Below the pieces are notes generated by a model that was given only the letters and a program-made list of their open reading frames with translations, did no database searches and was not told the DNA's origin. From Caproicibacterium lactatifermentans (GTDB lineage: Bacteria; Bacillota; Clostridia; Oscillospirales; Acutalibacteraceae): 64,000 bases of DNA. The position numbers were made by a program, and so were the translations under genes. Below are positions 49,711 through 57,229 of this stretch, one piece after another. How positions within the stretch are numbered: position 1 is the first letter of the stretch; every line of letters begins with the position of its first letter. The stretch covers positions 1,178,001 to 1,242,000 of the forward strand of contig NZ_CP046051.1 in the NCBI RefSeq assembly GCF_013315815.1, in the 5' to 3' direction.

Positions 49711-52611
49711 ATGCCGAAAATCATCTTTAAGTGCCGGTATCTCAAGGACGGAACCCATGCCGCCAACCTCGTGGAATACATGGCGACGCGCGAGGGCGTG
49801 GAGAAGCTTCCGGCGAATATCCGCGCCCTGCCCTCCACGGCAAAACAGCAACGGCTCATCGGTGATCTGTTGGCTCAGTTTCCCGATACCGCGGACCTGT
49901 TCGAATATGAGGACTTCCAGAAGCGGTCTACCATTGAGAACGCCTCGGAATTCATCACGGCGGCGTTGGAACAAAATCTGGATCAGCTCGGGCACAAGGA
50001 CGTGTACGTGCAATATATCGCCACCCGCCCTCATGTGGAGAAATCCGGCACGCACGGCCTGTTTTCAGATGCCGGGGCGCCACCAGTATTGTCCGAAGTG
50101 GCGGAGGAAGTCTCCCATCACACGGGAAACGTCTGGGCGCCGATTATCAGCCTGCGGCGGGAGGACGCCGCCCGGCTCGGGTATGACCATGCCGCGGCGT
50201 GGATGGCGCTTCTGCGCAAACAGCGCAACCTGTTCTCCGAGCAGATGAAGATCTCCCCGGAAAACCTGCGCTGGTACGCGGCTTTTCACGATGAGGGCCA
50301 TCATCCACACTGCCACATGATCGTCTATTCCATCGATCCCCGTGAGGGTTACGTTACCAAACCCGCCATCAACAAAATGCGGAGTACGCTGGCGCATGAA
50401 ATCTTCCAGCAGGACCTGATGCAGATCTATCCGGAGCAGACCGCACGCCGCAACGAGCTCGCCGAACAGAGCCGTGCCGCGCTTTCCGAAATCATCGGGC
50501 AGATGGAATCCGGTGTCTACGAAAACAAGGTTATTGAAGATCTGATCTCCCGGCTTGTCGAACGCCTGAAATACACCTCGGGCAGAAAACAGTACGGTTA
50601 CCTCAAGGCCGAGCTCAAGACCATCGTCGATCAGATCGTGGATGAGCTGTCAAAGGACGCGCGGGTGGCGGAAGCCTACCAGGCATGGTACGAACTACAA
50701 AACGAGGTTCTGCACACTTACGCCGACAAGCTGCCCGGCCCGCTTCCGCTTTCCCAACAGAAGGAATTCAAGCACATCAAGAACATCGTGATCGAGGAAG
50801 CCCTGCGCATCAATGAACGGCAGATCACGTTTGAGGGCGACGAGGGCATTGAGGCTCAGGCGGATACGGCAGCTGATCAGGCCGATCGGGTGTATGAGCC
50901 GGAGGATGAGCCAGACGATGAATCCCCAGAAGACGGGAATTTTCCGGACAGCACATCAGAAGGCCCGGAACCCATTGAAAGTCCGCCCGCGACACCCCAC
51001 CCATATATCGAATGGAGCGACCGCTACAAACAGGCCCGTGAATTTTTGTACGGGAAAGACGATATGGAGCCGGATTTAGCTCAGACGCTCCGGCTGTTTC
51101 AAGAAGAAGCCGATGCTGGAAACGCACTCGCCATGCATGATCTCGGACGCATGTACGCAGACGGACTGGGGATAGAAGCCGATGCGGGGATTTCTTTCAC
51201 CTGGTACGAAAAGGCCCTCACAGCCTTTTATGAGATTGAAACGGGGAAAAGCCACCGCTATGTGGAATACCGCATCGGCAAGATGCATGCGGCTGGCAAC
51301 GGCACCGATCAGGATTATGAAGAAGCGGCGGGCTGGTTTGAGAAATCTGCCTCGGAGAATTACAAGTACGCGCAGTATTCCCTCGCCGGCCTGTATTACC
51401 GTGGCCAGGGCTTGGAACAGAACTACAATACGGCGTTTGTTCTCTATGACAAAGCGGCGCGGCAGCACTTCCCATATGCGTCCTACGAACTGGCGAAGAT
51501 GTACCGCGACGGTATCGGCACGGCAAAAAATCATGATGCGGCCGCCGCCTGCTTCCGGGAAGCCTTTCTCGGCTTTCAGCAACTGGAGGCTCAGAGCCGC
51601 GACGATAAGCTCCAGTACCGCCTCGGACAAATGCTTTATACGGGCACCGGAACGGAACAGAATATCGGCGCGGCGGTGCAATACCTCGAGAAATCGGCCA
51701 AGCTCGGGAATGCCTATGCCCAATGTCTGCTTGGAAAAATTTATCTGGCTGTTGAAAGTCCGTTGAATCCGGTTGAAAACTCCTATGCGAACCCCGAAAG
51801 TGGCATCTTCTGGCTCACCAAAGCTGCGGATGCCGGAAATGACTCCGCAGAGTATCTATTAGGAAAGCTCTACCGGGACGGCCTGTATGTGGAGCGGAAC
51901 TCGGAAAAAGCCGTCGCACTGTTCACCGCGGCGGCCAAACAGAAGAACCCCTACGCCGCCTACGCCCTGGGAAAGTTGTACCTCGAAGGAACGGCTGTCG
52001 TAAAGGATACGGGTGCCGCAGCCAGATGGCTGACATTCTCGGCCGGCCTCGGCAATGCGTATGCGCAGTACGCGCTGGCAAAGCTGTATCTGGCCGACGA
52101 AGATGTGCCAAAGGATGTTCCGCGAGCGGTGGATTTACTCACAAAGGCGGCCCTGCAGAACAATTCCTTTGCCCAATACCGGATCGGCAAGCTGTACCTT
52201 CTGGGAGAGGAAGTTTCCAAAGATATGGATGCCGCCTTCCGGTGGCTCACAGACGCAGCGGAACAGAACAACCAATATGCCCAGTACATGCTCGGCAAGC
52301 TCTATCTGATGGGGCAGGATGTTCCCCGCGACCGCGAGGCCGCCGCCCGATGGCTGACGGCTTCCGCCGGGCAGGGCAATCCATACGCCCAAATTTTTCT
52401 CAATCATCTGGACTCGTTCCGTGATCCGTCCCCGATGCTGGCGGTTACCCGGCTCCTGCACCATCTGAGCCGGATCTTCCGGCAGCAGCAAGGCAGACTG
52501 TACGGAGGCCCCTCCATGGAGACGGACAGCAAGCTCCGCCGCCGGCTTCGACAGAAGAAGATGGCAATGGGCCATGCGCCCGACGAGCGGGCGCCCGAAC
52601 AAACCTATTAA
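49711..52611 (+). CDS. MobP-type relaxase fused to Sel1-like repeats
   Basis: The 966-residue relaxase nicks the transfer origin and pilots DNA into the recipient. The N-terminal relaxase domain (about 1-230) starts PKIIFKCRYLKDGTHAANLV (Tyr candidates near residue 10 and 23) and has the three-His metal motif HDEGHHPHCH at 193-202. A helical linker (230-430, acidic at 390-430) leads to about a dozen Sel1-like repeats (about 435-915) such as AQYSLAGLYYRGQGLEQNY and AQYALAKLYLADEDVPKDV. The end is basic (KLRRRLRQKKMAMGH). The repeats likely bind partners, perhaps VirD4. Confidence 0.92.
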   Translation: MPKIIFKCRYLKDGTHAANLVEYMATREGVEKLPANIRALPSTAKQQRLIGDLLAQFPDTADLFEYEDFQKRSTIENASEFITAALEQNLDQLGHKDVYVQYIATRPHVEKSGTHGLFSDAGAPPVLSEVAEEVSHHTGNVWAPIISLRREDAARLGYDHAAAWMALLRKQRNLFSEQMKISPENLRWYAAFHDEGHHPHCHMIVYSIDPREGYVTKPAINKMRSTLAHEIFQQDLMQIYPEQTARRNELAEQSRAALSEIIGQMESGVYENKVIEDLISRLVERLKYTSGRKQYGYLKAELKTIVDQIVDELSKDARVAEAYQAWYELQNEVLHTYADKLPGPLPLSQQKEFKHIKNIVIEEALRINERQITFEGDEGIEAQADTAADQADRVYEPEDEPDDESPEDGNFPDSTSEGPEPIESPPATPHPYIEWSDRYKQAREFLYGKDDMEPDLAQTLRLFQEEADAGNALAMHDLGRMYADGLGIEADAGISFTWYEKALTAFYEIETGKSHRYVEYRIGKMHAAGNGTDQDYEEAAGWFEKSASENYKYAQYSLAGLYYRGQGLEQNYNTAFVLYDKAARQHFPYASYELAKMYRDGIGTAKNHDAAAACFREAFLGFQQLEAQSRDDKLQYRLGQMLYTGTGTEQNIGAAVQYLEKSAKLGNAYAQCLLGKIYLAVESPLNPVENSYANPESGIFWLTKAADAGNDSAEYLLGKLYRDGLYVERNSEKAVALFTAAAKQKNPYAAYALGKLYLEGTAVVKDTGAAARWLTFSAGLGNAYAQYALAKLYLADEDVPKDVPRAVDLLTKAALQNNSFAQYRIGKLYLLGEEVSKDMDAAFRWLTDAAEQNNQYAQYMLGKLYLMGQDVPRDREAAARWLTASAGQGNPYAQIFLNHLDSFRDPSPMLAVTRLLHHLSRIFRQQQGRLYGGPSMETDSKLRRRLRQKKMAMGHAPDERAPEQTY

Positions 52612-52628
52612 AAGGAGATGCACACCTG

Positions 52629-52751
52629 ATGCAAAAGCATTATCCACAGGCAAAAGAGATCCCGCCCGCCAAAATCAATATGGTGCCGGAAAAGCCGTCC
52701 GTACATCAGCGGACGGCCTTTTTTCGCCGGTGCGGGAAACGCAAACGCTGA
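52629..52751 (+). CDS. Possible 40-residue basic protein containing a terminator
   Basis: A short frame (MQKHYPQAKEIPPAKINMV...) starts 11 bases behind AAAGGAG and ends in the basic tail FFRRCGKRKR. The terminator at 52694 lies inside it, which suggests a leader-type regulatory frame, or that the frame is accidental. Confidence 0.3.
   Translation: MQKHYPQAKEIPPAKINMVPEKPSVHQRTAFFRRCGKRKR
52694..52724 (+). terminator. Terminator between relaxase and primase genes
   Basis: GCCGTCCG and CGGACGGC form an 8-bp stem with an 8-base loop, followed by CTTTTTT. Confidence 0.85.
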
Positions 52752-52766
52752 AAGGAAGGATCCTTC

Positions 52767-54218
52767 ATGTCCTATATCCCGTTCACAGAGGAAGAAAAGC
52801 AAAGGGCCAACTCGGTTGACCTGGTGGATTTTTTGCAGAGGCAGGGCGAGCAGCTCGTCCGCTCCGGGCATGAGTGGCGTTGGAAACGGCACGACAGCGT
52901 GACGATCCGCGGCAGCGAGTGGTTTCGGCATTCCCGCAAGGAAGGAGGCCACGCGATTGACTTCGTCCAACGGTTTTACGACATGGATTTCCCCGGAGCG
53001 GTCACCTTTCTGCTTGGAGGCGAAGGCGGCCTGGAATGGAACCAGACCGCGAAAAGCGCGCCGCCGCCCAAAAAGAACTTCGCGCTTCCGGAGGCCAATC
53101 CGGACATGCGCCGGGTGTTTGCCTATCTTCTCAAACAGCGGTTCATCGACCCGAGCGTGCTGTCGTATTTCGCGCGCGAACACCTGATCTACGAGGACAA
53201 AGAATACCATAACGCCGTATTCGTTGGTCTGGATGAGGATGGTGCCGCCCGGCATGCGCACAAGCGCGGCACCTATACCAAGGGCGAGCCTTACAAGGGT
53301 AATGTCGAGGGAAGCGATCCGAAATACAGCTTTCACTACATTGGCGAGGACGACACCCTTTATGTGTTCGAAGCGCCGATCGATATGCTCTCTTTTATTT
53401 CCCTTCACCTGAAGGACTGGCAAAAACACAGCTATGTCACGCTGGACGGTGTGTCTGAGCACGCGATGCTGCAACAGCTGAAAAGCCATTCGAACCTGAA
53501 AAAGATTGTGCTGTGCCTTGATCACGACGAGGCCGGGATTGAGGCCACCGGCAGACTGAAGGACATCCTTGCGGAACACGATTATTACGCCCCCGCTTAT
53601 ATGGACATTCCTGTTTTGCAATCCCGGTACAAGGACTGGAACGAGGATATCAAGGCAAAACACGGCATTACCCCCATCCCTGCCGGGGAGCATCCGAAGC
53701 TCGTCCTGCTGCCGGAGATCTGCGAGAATCTGTTCTCCGCATGTGAAACCCTATCGGCCGTTCCGGATCCGAACGCTGTCATTCGGGAATATCACCGGAG
53801 GCTGACGCCGCTGGTCGATTCCGAAAAGCTCGCTGCCGCGAATCCGGAAATCGTGGGAGCCTGTCTGCAGAAGATGGCGGCGGGCGCGTTGCTGGCCGCT
53901 CAGCGGGAGCTTCGGCAAATGGAACGACCGGAAACGCTCGGGCAGCTGGTCGGAAACCTGCGGGACAGCTACAGGCCCCACCTGGACCGGGGCTGGATGC
54001 GAACCAAAGCGGAAGATATTCGCGAGGATGCGGTGAATATAGACCGGCAGTTATTCGCACCCGGCATCCGCACGCTGCAGGAGCGGCTGGCATTGGTTTC
54101 GGATTACAGGCGCCTCGCGCTTGACTGCGTGAAGGCGCAGCTTTTTGTCCGGCTGGAACTGTCCCAGCCGCTCCAGGCGCCGGAGGAAGCGGCGCCAAAT
54201 TTTAGAATGAGCATGTAA
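52767..54218 (+). CDS. Conjugation primase-like protein (zinc-finger-like head, DUF3991, TOPRIM)
   Basis: The 483-residue protein has a DnaG/CHC2-related head (VDLVDFLQRQGEQLVRSG, WFRHSRKEGGHAIDFVQ) that lacks the usual zinc cysteines, a DUF3991-type middle (FAREHLIYEDKEYHNAVFVG) and a TOPRIM domain with the acid motifs LYVFEAPIDMLSF and KKIVLCLDHDEAGIEA. The C-terminal third is helical and ends APNFRMSM. Such proteins are presumed to prime replacement-strand synthesis, possibly in the recipient. AAGGAAGG precedes ATG. Confidence 0.85.
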   Translation: MSYIPFTEEEKQRANSVDLVDFLQRQGEQLVRSGHEWRWKRHDSVTIRGSEWFRHSRKEGGHAIDFVQRFYDMDFPGAVTFLLGGEGGLEWNQTAKSAPPPKKNFALPEANPDMRRVFAYLLKQRFIDPSVLSYFAREHLIYEDKEYHNAVFVGLDEDGAARHAHKRGTYTKGEPYKGNVEGSDPKYSFHYIGEDDTLYVFEAPIDMLSFISLHLKDWQKHSYVTLDGVSEHAMLQQLKSHSNLKKIVLCLDHDEAGIEATGRLKDILAEHDYYAPAYMDIPVLQSRYKDWNEDIKAKHGITPIPAGEHPKLVLLPEICENLFSACETLSAVPDPNAVIREYHRRLTPLVDSEKLAAANPEIVGACLQKMAAGALLAAQRELRQMERPETLGQLVGNLRDSYRPHLDRGWMRTKAEDIREDAVNIDRQLFAPGIRTLQERLALVSDYRRLALDCVKAQLFVRLELSQPLQAPEEAAPNFRMSM

Positions 54219-54231
54219 GGGAGGTCTTTCT

Positions 54232-56049
54232 ATGCAAATATCTCCGGTTGTCACACTGCTGATCGCCGGATTTCTGATGTTCGCCGTCATCGGGCTTCTG
54301 TCCCTGCTGGCGCATTATTATACCCTCAACGGAATCAAATCCCGGACGGTGGGCGACGGCCAGCACGGTACGGCCCGTTGGGCGACCAAATCCGAAATCA
54401 AGCACACCTATTCGGAAGTCCCTTTTGAGCCGGAACTCTGGCGGCAGGGCAAAAACCTTCCCTCCGCACAGGGCCTGATTATTGGCTGGCATAAAGCGCC
54501 GCTGTTTGACCGGACGGCTCCCCACGGCTACGCGCTGATTGATGACGACGATATCCACTGCCTCATGATCGGTGCGGCCGGCGTCGGGAAAACCGCAAAT
54601 TTTTTATATCCCAACCTCGAATACGCATGTGCGGCCGGCATGAGCTTTCTTACGACCGATACCAAGGGAGATCTGTATCGCAATTATGGGGGGATCGCAA
54701 AAGAGTGTTACGGTTACGACGTGGCCGTAATTGATCTGCGCAACCCGACCCGGAGCGACGGGTTCAACCTGAATCATCTGGTCAACCGGTACATGGACGC
54801 CTATCTGCGGGACTATGCAAATCTGGCATATAAGGCAAAGGCCGAAAAGTATGCTAAGATTACGGCGAAGACCATCATCGGGTCGGGAGGTTTCGATATC
54901 GCTACGGCCGGCCAGAACGCCTTCTTTTACGACGCGGCGGAAGGTCTGCTGACCTCGGTCATCCTTCTGCTCGCGGAATTCTGCCCTCCGGAGAAGCGTC
55001 ATATCGTCTCCGTCTTCAAACTGATTCAGGACCTGCTCGCACCGAGCGGCGTGAAGGGCAGGACTCTGTTCCAGTTGCTGATGGCGCATCTTCCGGACGA
55101 CCACAAGACAAAATGGTTCGCGGGCGCGGCGCTCAACAGCGCGGATATGGCGATGCAGAGCGTCCTTTCCACGGCGCTTTCCAGGCTCAACGCATTCCTG
55201 GATTCCGAACTGGAGCAGGTTCTGTGTTTTGACACTGCGATCGACGCGGAGAAGTTCTGTAATACCAAGTCCGCGATATTTTTGGTGATGCCTGAAGAGG
55301 ATTCCACCAAATACTTCATTATCAGCCTGATTGTCCAGCAGCTCTACCGGGAAATTCTTGCCGTAGCTGATGAGCACGGCGGCAAGCTGCCCAACCGTGT
55401 CATGATGTACCTTGATGAGATAGGGACCATTCCAAAAATAGAGTCAGCCGAGATGATGTTCTCATCCAGTCGCTCCCGGCGGGTGTCTATAACAGCCATC
55501 ATCCAGAGCCTTGCTCAGTTGGAGAAAAATTACGGAAAAGAAGGCGCCGCCATCATCGTGGATAACTGCCAGGACACGATTTTCGGAGGTTTCGCGCCCA
55601 ACAGCGAGTCGGCGGAAACCCTGTCCAAATCGCTGGGAACCCGAACGGTGATGAGCGGGACCGTTAATCGAGGCAAAAGCGACGGCTCGCAGAACCTCGA
55701 AATGATCGAGCGTCCGCTCCTTTCGCCGGACGAACTCAAATCCATGCCCAAGGGCAGATTCGTTGTGACGAAAACCGGCGCTTATCCAATGCGCACCCGG
55801 CTCAAGCTGTTTAAGGATTGGGGTATCACCTTCGGCAAACCTTATGAGGTTGAGGAAAAGTCGGCCCGGAAGGTGGAGTACGCCGACCGGTTCGAGCTGG
55901 AGGAAGAACTCATCCGCAGGAATGCGGCTTATACGGTTGACCCGGACATAGCTGAAGGTGAACCCAGTGCACACGGTGGGATCGAGCATGCGCCTGCGCA
56001 GGAGATACGCAATTTTCCGCGAAGAAAAGATCCCGTTCGCATTGAATAG
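54232..56049 (+). CDS. virD4: VirD4-type coupling protein
   Basis: The 605-residue coupling ATPase recruits the relaxase-DNA complex to the secretion channel. Two N-terminal membrane segments (about 5-28; VVTLLIAGFLMFAVIGLL) precede the DGQHGTARWATKSEI block, Walker A GAAGVGKT (114-121), TTDTKGDLYRNYGGIAKE and the Walker B/YLDEIGTIP region (MMYLDEIGTIPKIESAEM), then GGFAPNSESAETLSKSLGTR. The C-terminal part is acidic. The start ATG 54232 has GGGAGG. It is the last large transfer gene. Confidence 0.95.
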   Translation: MQISPVVTLLIAGFLMFAVIGLLSLLAHYYTLNGIKSRTVGDGQHGTARWATKSEIKHTYSEVPFEPELWRQGKNLPSAQGLIIGWHKAPLFDRTAPHGYALIDDDDIHCLMIGAAGVGKTANFLYPNLEYACAAGMSFLTTDTKGDLYRNYGGIAKECYGYDVAVIDLRNPTRSDGFNLNHLVNRYMDAYLRDYANLAYKAKAEKYAKITAKTIIGSGGFDIATAGQNAFFYDAAEGLLTSVILLLAEFCPPEKRHIVSVFKLIQDLLAPSGVKGRTLFQLLMAHLPDDHKTKWFAGAALNSADMAMQSVLSTALSRLNAFLDSELEQVLCFDTAIDAEKFCNTKSAIFLVMPEEDSTKYFIISLIVQQLYREILAVADEHGGKLPNRVMMYLDEIGTIPKIESAEMMFSSSRSRRVSITAIIQSLAQLEKNYGKEGAAIIVDNCQDTIFGGFAPNSESAETLSKSLGTRTVMSGTVNRGKSDGSQNLEMIERPLLSPDELKSMPKGRFVVTKTGAYPMRTRLKLFKDWGITFGKPYEVEEKSARKVEYADRFELEEELIRRNAAYTVDPDIAEGEPSAHGGIEHAPAQEIRNFPRRKDPVRIE

Positions 56050-56061
56050 GAGTGATATATC

Positions 56062-56316
56062 ATGGGGTATTTTACATCCCTTTACGCTTCTGAGCTTCCT
56101 CACCGCGCGGTTGCCGTGTATATGTACCTGCGCGACCGAGCCGATAAGGACGGCAAATGCTACCCGGCGATCGGTACCATCGCACGGGAACTGAAGCTGT
56201 CCAAAAGCACGGTCAAGCGGGCAATTTCCGACCTTGAAAAAAGCGGCCATCTCTGCAAAGAGCCGAGGTGGCGCGAAAACGGCGGAAAATCCTCCAACCT
56301 GTATCACATCAAATAA
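56062..56316 (+). CDS. Small helix-turn-helix protein
   Basis: The 84-residue protein is mostly a winged-helix domain of the replication-initiator/GntR-like type: LPHRAVAVYMYLRDRADKDG, YPAIGTIARELKLSKSTVKR and AISDLEKSGHL. It follows virD4 by 12 bases with AGGAGTG. It may be a regulator of the element or a remnant of a replication protein. Beyond it the transfer operon ends. Confidence 0.8.
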   Translation: MGYFTSLYASELPHRAVAVYMYLRDRADKDGKCYPAIGTIARELKLSKSTVKRAISDLEKSGHLCKEPRWRENGGKSSNLYHIK

Positions 56317-57028
56317 CGCTGAAAAAGGCATCACTTCCGCCAGGGAGAAAGTCTGTCTACAGGTGAACCGTGGAACGGTTCATGTTGAACCATGAAAGCG
56401 AACCTCCTACTCTAAGCAGATCTAAATCAGAGAAAAGACAAGCGGAAAGGTTTTTTTTCTTTCTTCCTTTCTTTCACCGGTATGGGAGTAACCTCCGCTG
56501 TATCCGGGTCAATCAGAATAATTTCCTTGTTCTTTTCTCTGGCATATGTAATGAGATGAGCGGCAGATTCCACAAAAACGAGCATCTGTTCTTTGTAAAC
56601 CGCCAGAACGGAGCCGGAGCGGTTCACCAGTATTCATTGCAGCGGGGATAACAACTGTTTTTAAGTAAGTGTCAAAACGCCGTCACCTTGACAGAATCAA
56701 TTGGTGTCGCGCTAAGTTTTCATTGCCCCTGAATGTCCGGCAAATCCGGTGGAAGATATTTGCTTTTGAGCGCGCGCAGAACATCGCTGATGGTGGAAAC
56801 CGATGCCATATTCTGTATTTCCACCCCCGCTTCCCGAAGCGGGTTGTTACGACGGCTCCCGTGGTTGGTGCCTCTTTTGGGGGATCCAGTTCAGCAAATA
56901 CCACTCGCGGGTCGGCGATGATTTCTCCATCCGGTTGGCTGCAGGCCAGCAGTGCTTCGAGCCGTACTCTCCGGGAAAAGGTACACAAGCCGCGCAATAA
57001 AGTCATCAGATCCGCGCCGGGAAAACGA
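56317..57028. other. Mosaic stretch without an intact gene at the right flank of the transfer region
   Basis: No complete gene is supported. A minus-strand frame at 56427-56627 (MNRSGSVLAVYKEQMLVFVE..., then YAREKNKEIILIDPDTAEV) looks protein-like and may be the broken end of a gene, but I do not recognise it. All other frames are interrupted. The stretch leads into a relaxase remnant, so it is probably a deletion or rearrangement scar. Confidence 0.5.
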
Positions 57029-57150
57029 GTCAATCTGCTGGTGTACATTCGGGCCAAACTCCGCGCCGGAAAAGGCATCTGCTACGAACGGTGGGCCAGG
57101 ATTTTCAACCTCAAACATGGCATCCAACAGATCCGGAATATTTTTTATTT
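57029..57150 (+). pseudogene. C-terminal remnant of a second relaxase
   Basis: The frame contains VNLLVYIRAKLRAGKGICYE followed by RWARIFNLKH, which matches the conserved C-terminal block of mobilisation relaxases from Tn4451-type and related elements (pattern LLIDIQAKLQAGKG, YERWAKVFNLKQ). The rest of that gene is absent upstream. It indicates that another mobile element was once inserted here. Confidence 0.6.
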
Positions 57151-57155
57151 TTCTA

Positions 57156-57184
57156 TTGACAATAATCTATGTCAATGATAATAT
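57156..57184 (+). promoter_or_regulatory. Promoter of cadA
   Basis: TTGACA (57156-57161) and TAATAT (57179-57184) are spaced by 17 bases. The -10 element overlaps the left end of the operator. Confidence 0.85.
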
Positions 57185-57215
57185 AACGATTAAGCAATCG
57201 TTTAATCGTTATATT
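57180..57215. promoter_or_regulatory. CadC-type operator
   Basis: AATATAACGATTAA (57180-57193) and TTAATCGTTATATT (57202-57215) are perfect 14-bp inverted repeats around GCAATCGT; an inner ACGATT/AATCGT pair is nested in it. The position over the -10 element fits repression by the ArsR-family regulator encoded downstream. Confidence 0.85.
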
Positions 57216-57229
57216 AAGGGGGCTCATCC

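Noticed and set aside
52608..53693. A 361-residue minus-strand frame opposite the primase
   Set aside because: The + strand encodes clear TOPRIM motifs; the antisense frame has no initiation signal or family pattern.
55462..56334. A 290-residue minus-strand frame opposite virD4
   Set aside because: VirD4 motifs on the + strand are intact and no promoter or ribosome site supports the reverse frame.
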